In this document: positions 60,815-64,000 of the stretch, in pieces
How positions within the stretch are numbered: the first letter of the stretch is position 1
Layout: the number at the start of each line of letters is the position of its first letter
Assembly: GCA_963576725.1 (NCBI GenBank)
Contig: OY755237.1
Coordinates: forward strand, 67,314,972-67,378,971
Length of the DNA: 64,000 nucleotides
Reading direction: 5' to 3'
Origin: Azorinus chamasolen
Lineage: Eukaryota > Mollusca > Bivalvia > Cardiida > Solecurtidae
Notes under the pieces: generated by a model
Database searches by the model: none
The model's input: only the letters and a program-made list of their open reading frames with translations
What the model was told of the DNA's origin: nothing
Position numbers and translations under genes: made by a program

Positions 60815-61410
60815 ATTTATCCCTTCATCCGATGGATGCACCAATTGTCGCCTTTGCAAGCAGAGTAGACCCAGATCAGACGCTGTGAGAGCCGTGCCAA
60901 CGAGGTATGTTCTGTTTGGTTACTGAATGGTATAGATATGATTCTTCAGTATCTGCCATGGCCAAACATTCCTGTGAAAATTATGCGGTGAATCCTCATT
61001 ATACCGGCTTTCGTTACAATGGCACCCTCGTTATACCGGCAGTATGCACTGAAACAAAATTACCGTTAAGTCTTTGAAACAACCACTGAATATTTAGGTA
61101 CCATGCCAATAAGAAAGGTGATCGCTTAATGCAGAACACAAGAAGTTCAAAAAGCTCCCAAAGGGAGCTTTTTGCACTTCTTGTGTTCTGCATTAAGCGA
61201 TCACCTGTTGATACTAGTTTAAAACTGGCCATATGGTTCCTTTCATATTTAAACTCATTATAACGGCAACCTCGTTATACCAGCAAAATGTCTGGAAACA
61301 AACACCTCCGTTGTAACGAGGGTTCACTGTACGTCATTATAAAACTTTAGTGAGTACATATCCATTATGCCATTATTTCTTACATGCATATCCATCAGGT
61401 AAGAAAATAA
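60815..61410. mobile_element. A1 TTAA MITE split by an L insertion
   Basis: TTATCCCTTCATCCGATGG, GCAAGCAGAGTAGACCCAG with a degraded second arm, flank to TTCCTGTGAAAATTA. After L the flank resumes and ends GTAAGAAAATAA. Confidence 0.75.
60986..61329. mobile_element. L TA MITE (344 bp)
   Basis: Left CGGTGAATCCTCATTATACC with a repeated CCTCGTTATACCGGC. Right CCGTTGTAACGAGGGTTCAC TG before TA 61330-61331. Palindrome 61116-61206 is perfect: AGGTGATCGCTTAATGCAGA ... CTGCATTAAGCGATCACCT, apex AAAGCTCCCAAAGGGAGCTT. Termini resemble pogo/Tigger ends. Confidence 0.88.
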
Positions 61411-61628
61411 CCCTTTACGCCATAAATACGCCTGCAAACAGAGTAGACCCAGATCAGTAGGACAGTAGGAGCCGTCTGATCAGGGTCTGCTCTGTTAGCT
61501 TATGATATAATATAGAAATTACCATGGCCAAAGAGTCCTGTGTACATGTGCTTTTTCAACAATTAATCTAATTAATATTCATGAGGTCATTAATTCTTAC
61601 ATGCATATTCATTAGGTAGGTTATTTAA
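61407..61628. mobile_element. A1 TTAA MITE
   Basis: ATAACCCTTTACGCCATAAA, palindrome with a damaged first arm (GATCAGTAGGACAGTAGGAG CCGTC), flank, end TTAGGTAGGTTATTTAA. Shares its left junction with the previous A1. Confidence 0.78.
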
Positions 61629-61768
61629 CTCCGGTGGCACATAACCCCAATGACCCCATACATGGAGCGCTAGTAAACATTGTAGATCAAGAGTAGGGCC
61701 CATTGATCAGGATGTGCACTGTTTGTAATCCCAGTCAGTGTCAAAGGCTTCCCACCAGCATAAGTATA

Positions 61769-61971
61769 CAGTAAAAACTCGATACTACGAAATATTAGTA
61801 ATGACAAATTTATGTCTTTGAAGGCAGGTGGCTGCTTGATGCACGGTGAAAGTCATGCAGAAAGCTCCTAGAGGAGCTTTCTGCATGACTTTCACCCTGC
61901 ATTAAGATGCCGCCTGTCTTAAAGATCAATAATGGTACGTATCTGAGTGTTCGTAGTATCGAGTTTTTTTG
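61769..61971. mobile_element. M TA MITE (203 bp)
   Basis: CAGTAAAAACTCGATACTAC ... GTAGTATCGAGTTTTTTTG with TA 61767-61768 and 61972-61973. The termini are distinct from C-E. The palindrome is E-like (AGTCATGCAGAAAGCTCC, apex CTCCTAGAGGAG). The only copy in the window. Confidence 0.88.
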
Positions 61972-62075
61972 TAATTGTTTTTCAGGAACCCCTCCCATCA
62001 AAAATAGACGGGGGGTACCAAATGTTAGTTTGGGTGAGTTAACTTTAAATAATGTGGGACTTACATGTATCTGTA

Positions 62076-62281
62076 TTAACCCGTTCCCTCATAGATACAC
62101 CTTTTACGTCTTGGCAAACAGAGTAGACCCAGATCAGACTACTCATGTAGGTGCCTTCTGATCAAGGTCTGTCCTGTTTGCGTATTATATAGGTCTAGTG
62201 CAACAGATTCTGCCTGTGCTAAAATCTTATAGTATATATCATCATTAGTTCTGACATGAATATTGAAAGGTAATGGATTAA
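62076..62281. mobile_element. A1 TTAA MITE
   Basis: TTAACCCGTTCCCTCATAG, palindrome GAGTAGACCCAGATCAGACT ... TCTGATCAAGGTCTGTCC, end AAGGTAATGGATTAA. Confidence 0.82.
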
Positions 62282-62582
62282 TAAACAATACATGATAAGT
62301 TGAAAGGATGATAGTACTGTGAATGTGACAGTGTGCAAACCAAGGACTGAGTGAAAGCCAAACCTCTAAGTGCGAACTCACAATAAGTGCCTATAACTCA
62401 CAATAACGTTTCCAAACCGTATTGATCTATAGACGAGGCCTACAACTCGACAGGTGGTCAGATGCAATTTGTTTGACTTTCAAGTCCAGGTTCGAAACAT
62501 AAAAACAAGATGAAATCTTTAAAAAAAAGATATTTTTATGAAGGTTTGGACTGATCCCGTGGAATATGATCTGAGCCCCCCT
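62282..62582. other. No gene recognised
   Basis: Unassigned. An 80-codon minus frame (62139-62381) overlaps the A1 element. Confidence 0.4.
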
Positions 62583-62604
62583 TTAGTCCTTTGAATGCTG
62601 AATA

Positions 62605-63033
62605 CAGTTGAACCTGTATTAAGGAACCATCAAAATGAGGACTTACTATGTGAAGGTAGGTGGTTACTTAACCCATTACCTCATATGCTATTTTTAGACA
62701 CAACCTTTTTCAATAAATCTACCGAAAAGGAGCATTAACAAGAGAAAAGGAAAAGTTTAGAAATTTTGTAGTTTGAAACCATTGTCATAATTAGAGCATT
62801 TGCTCCTATAGGAGCAAATGCTCTCTTTATCACAATGGTTTCACAAAGTGACTTTTACAGAGTCGTCAAAAGTCGTCAATATGAGGGAATGGGTTGATTA
62901 ATGCAGTTCAAATGTAATGCAGAAAGTTCCTATTAGAGTTCTCTGCATTACTTTTGCCCTGCATTAAGCAACCACTTGTTTTTAAGACTCCTATGTTCAA
63001 TAAATGAATGGATGCTTAGGACAGGTTCTACTA
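62605..63033. mobile_element. D TA MITE nested in J and itself split by B
   Basis: CAGTTGAACCTGTATTAAGG after TA 62603-62604. The stem GTAGGTGGTTACTTAA is broken by B and resumes TTAATGCAGTTCAAATG. End ACAGGTTCTACTA before TA 63034-63035. Confidence 0.86.
62668..62897. mobile_element. B TTAA MITE nested in the stem of D
   Basis: TTAACCCATTACCTCATATG to GAGGGAATGGGTTGA, followed after 0 bases by D's own TTAATGCAG. Near-perfect palindrome with GCTCCTATAGGAGC. Confidence 0.92.
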
Positions 63034-63057
63034 TAGAGTCTATTCAGTAAGAAAAGC

Positions 63058-63186
63058 TTAACCCATTACCTCATATGCTATTTTTAGATCCAACCACTTT
63101 GAATAAATCTACCAAAAAGGAGCATTAACTAGAGAAAAGGAAAATTTTAGAATTTTGTAGTTTGAAACCATTATGATGAATGGGTT
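63058..63186. mobile_element. B TTAA MITE with palindrome and short end deleted, nested in J
   Basis: TTAACCCATTACCTCATATG through GTTTGAAACCATTATGATG, joined to GAATGGGTT. Confidence 0.82.
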
Positions 63187-63405
63187 CCTGGTGGATTTTG
63201 AATGACACATCGTGAAGACACTGATCAGAATACTACCCTAGGGGGTCCTCTGATCTGGTTCTACACTATTTGCAAATGCAAGTATACTTGTTTCTCATGT
63301 TCAAAGTGTTAACTGCAACGAAAAGGGTTTTTTATAGAAGAAGGGGCATTAGTTTAATACCTTCTAAGTCTTACGTCAGTCTAAGAAGGGTCATTATGTA
63401 ACAGA

Positions 63406-63651
63406 TTAAACCCTTTACCTGATAGAGACACATTTGCAAACAGAATAGACCAAGATCAGGCGGTTCCTATATGAGTCGTTTGACCAGGGTCTGCTCTGTC
63501 TTCTTATGGCATAATATAGGTCTAATTCTACTGTTTATTCTATAAGCAAATACTCCTTTGTTCAGTGACCATTATAAAAAAAAAAACCCAGTTACTAAAT
63601 ATTCATGATGCCACTGATTATTGCATAAACATGCATAAGATACAGGGTAAG
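63406..63651. mobile_element. A1 TTAA MITE
   Basis: TTAAACCCTTTACCTGATAG, palindrome with apex GGTTCCTATATGAGTC, flank ending ACATGCATAAGATACAGGGT AA. Confidence 0.8.
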
Positions 63652-64000
63652 CAAATCAACAATACAACATAGGAAGATACAAGTTTGAGATCCCCCTAAA
63701 ACCGCAGATTATGTCTCCTTTATACCCATTCAAATACGGTTTTCATAATTTCACACCTCTCGCCATTTTCGCCATAATTTTTAAATGGCGCTTTGAGCCG
63801 GAAGTGGAGTGTTCGGATAACTTTTGCATTATTTGGCGATATTAAGAGACGAGCTGTCTGGCCAGGGTGTGGGAGTTTTAAGAATATAAATCTCTTCCTG
63901 TGTACATTGTGGCCGATTATGATATAAGATCATGGCGACCGAGAGATTTTGATGGGTCAAATGTTACTTTATCTCACACTTTAAATACATATGGAATCTC
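63652..64000. other. No gene recognised
   Basis: Window end. CG words increase after 63760, but no frame or repeat is recognised. Confidence 0.4.

Larger units (their letters stand above)
62583..63312. mobile_element. J TTAA MITE carrying a D insertion and a separate B insertion
   Basis: TTAGTCCTTTGAATGCTGAA, then D. GAGTCTATTCAGTAAGAAAA GC, then a deleted B. GATTTTGAATGACACATCG, a palindrome (apex CTACCCTAGGGGG), and the end GTTCAAAGTGTTAA. Confidence 0.82.

Overview
The window looks like intergenic DNA from an animal, probably a marine invertebrate such as a mollusc. That placement is an inference from AT-rich sequence, a tRNA-derived SINE, a CR1/L2-like reverse transcriptase and (AAT)n retroposon tails. 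It is not proven. I find no confident host protein gene. The only well-supported host gene is an intact tRNA-Ala(AGC) at 14443-14515. The only long coding sequence is a 5'-truncated LINE reverse transcriptase (34237-35874). Other open frames of 60-280 codons run through repeats, or lie in single-copy DNA without recognisable domains.

Most of the rest is a dense thicket of short (about 200-260 bp, one 344 bp) non-autonomous DNA transposons (MITEs). Each is built around a long, nearly perfect palindrome. I use provisional labels. Group 1 is flanked by TTAA and has ends of the type TTAACCCTTT...AAAGGGTTAA, which is piggyBac-like: families A1, A2, B, F, G, H, I and J. Group 2 is flanked by TA and begins CAGT with ends like CAGTAAAACCTCTC, which is pogo/Tc1-mariner-like: families C, D, E, L and M. 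K is a 170-bp foldback present twice. I see no piggyBac or pogo transposase, so all would depend on enzymes encoded elsewhere.

Layout: 0-12 kb is MITEs in tandem, nested or decayed, with a 51-bp minisatellite at 5.4-6.5 kb. 12.8-14.5 kb holds the SINE, a triplet microsatellite and the tRNA. 15-27 kb is MITEs again, including a four-element TTAA-linked train at 22.5-23.4 kb. 28.0-29.3 kb is a 44-48 bp minisatellite that grew inside an A1 element. 33-36 kb is the LINE. 36-64 kb is more MITEs, broken by quieter stretches at 42.0-43.1 and 50.7-51.8 kb.

The elements form a network. Families with different ends share palindrome modules, notably the apex GCTCC-NNNN-GGAGC. The TTAA families share homologous stems (GCAAACAG...GACCC(A/T)GAT...) with a conserved unpaired position. 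TTAA elements insert into one another's TTAA duplications and into TTAA sites lying inside the stems of the TA families. TA elements insert into the TTAA elements. Family C is never interrupted here and is nearly uniform, so it is probably the youngest. Coordinates of decayed copies are approximate by some tens of bases.
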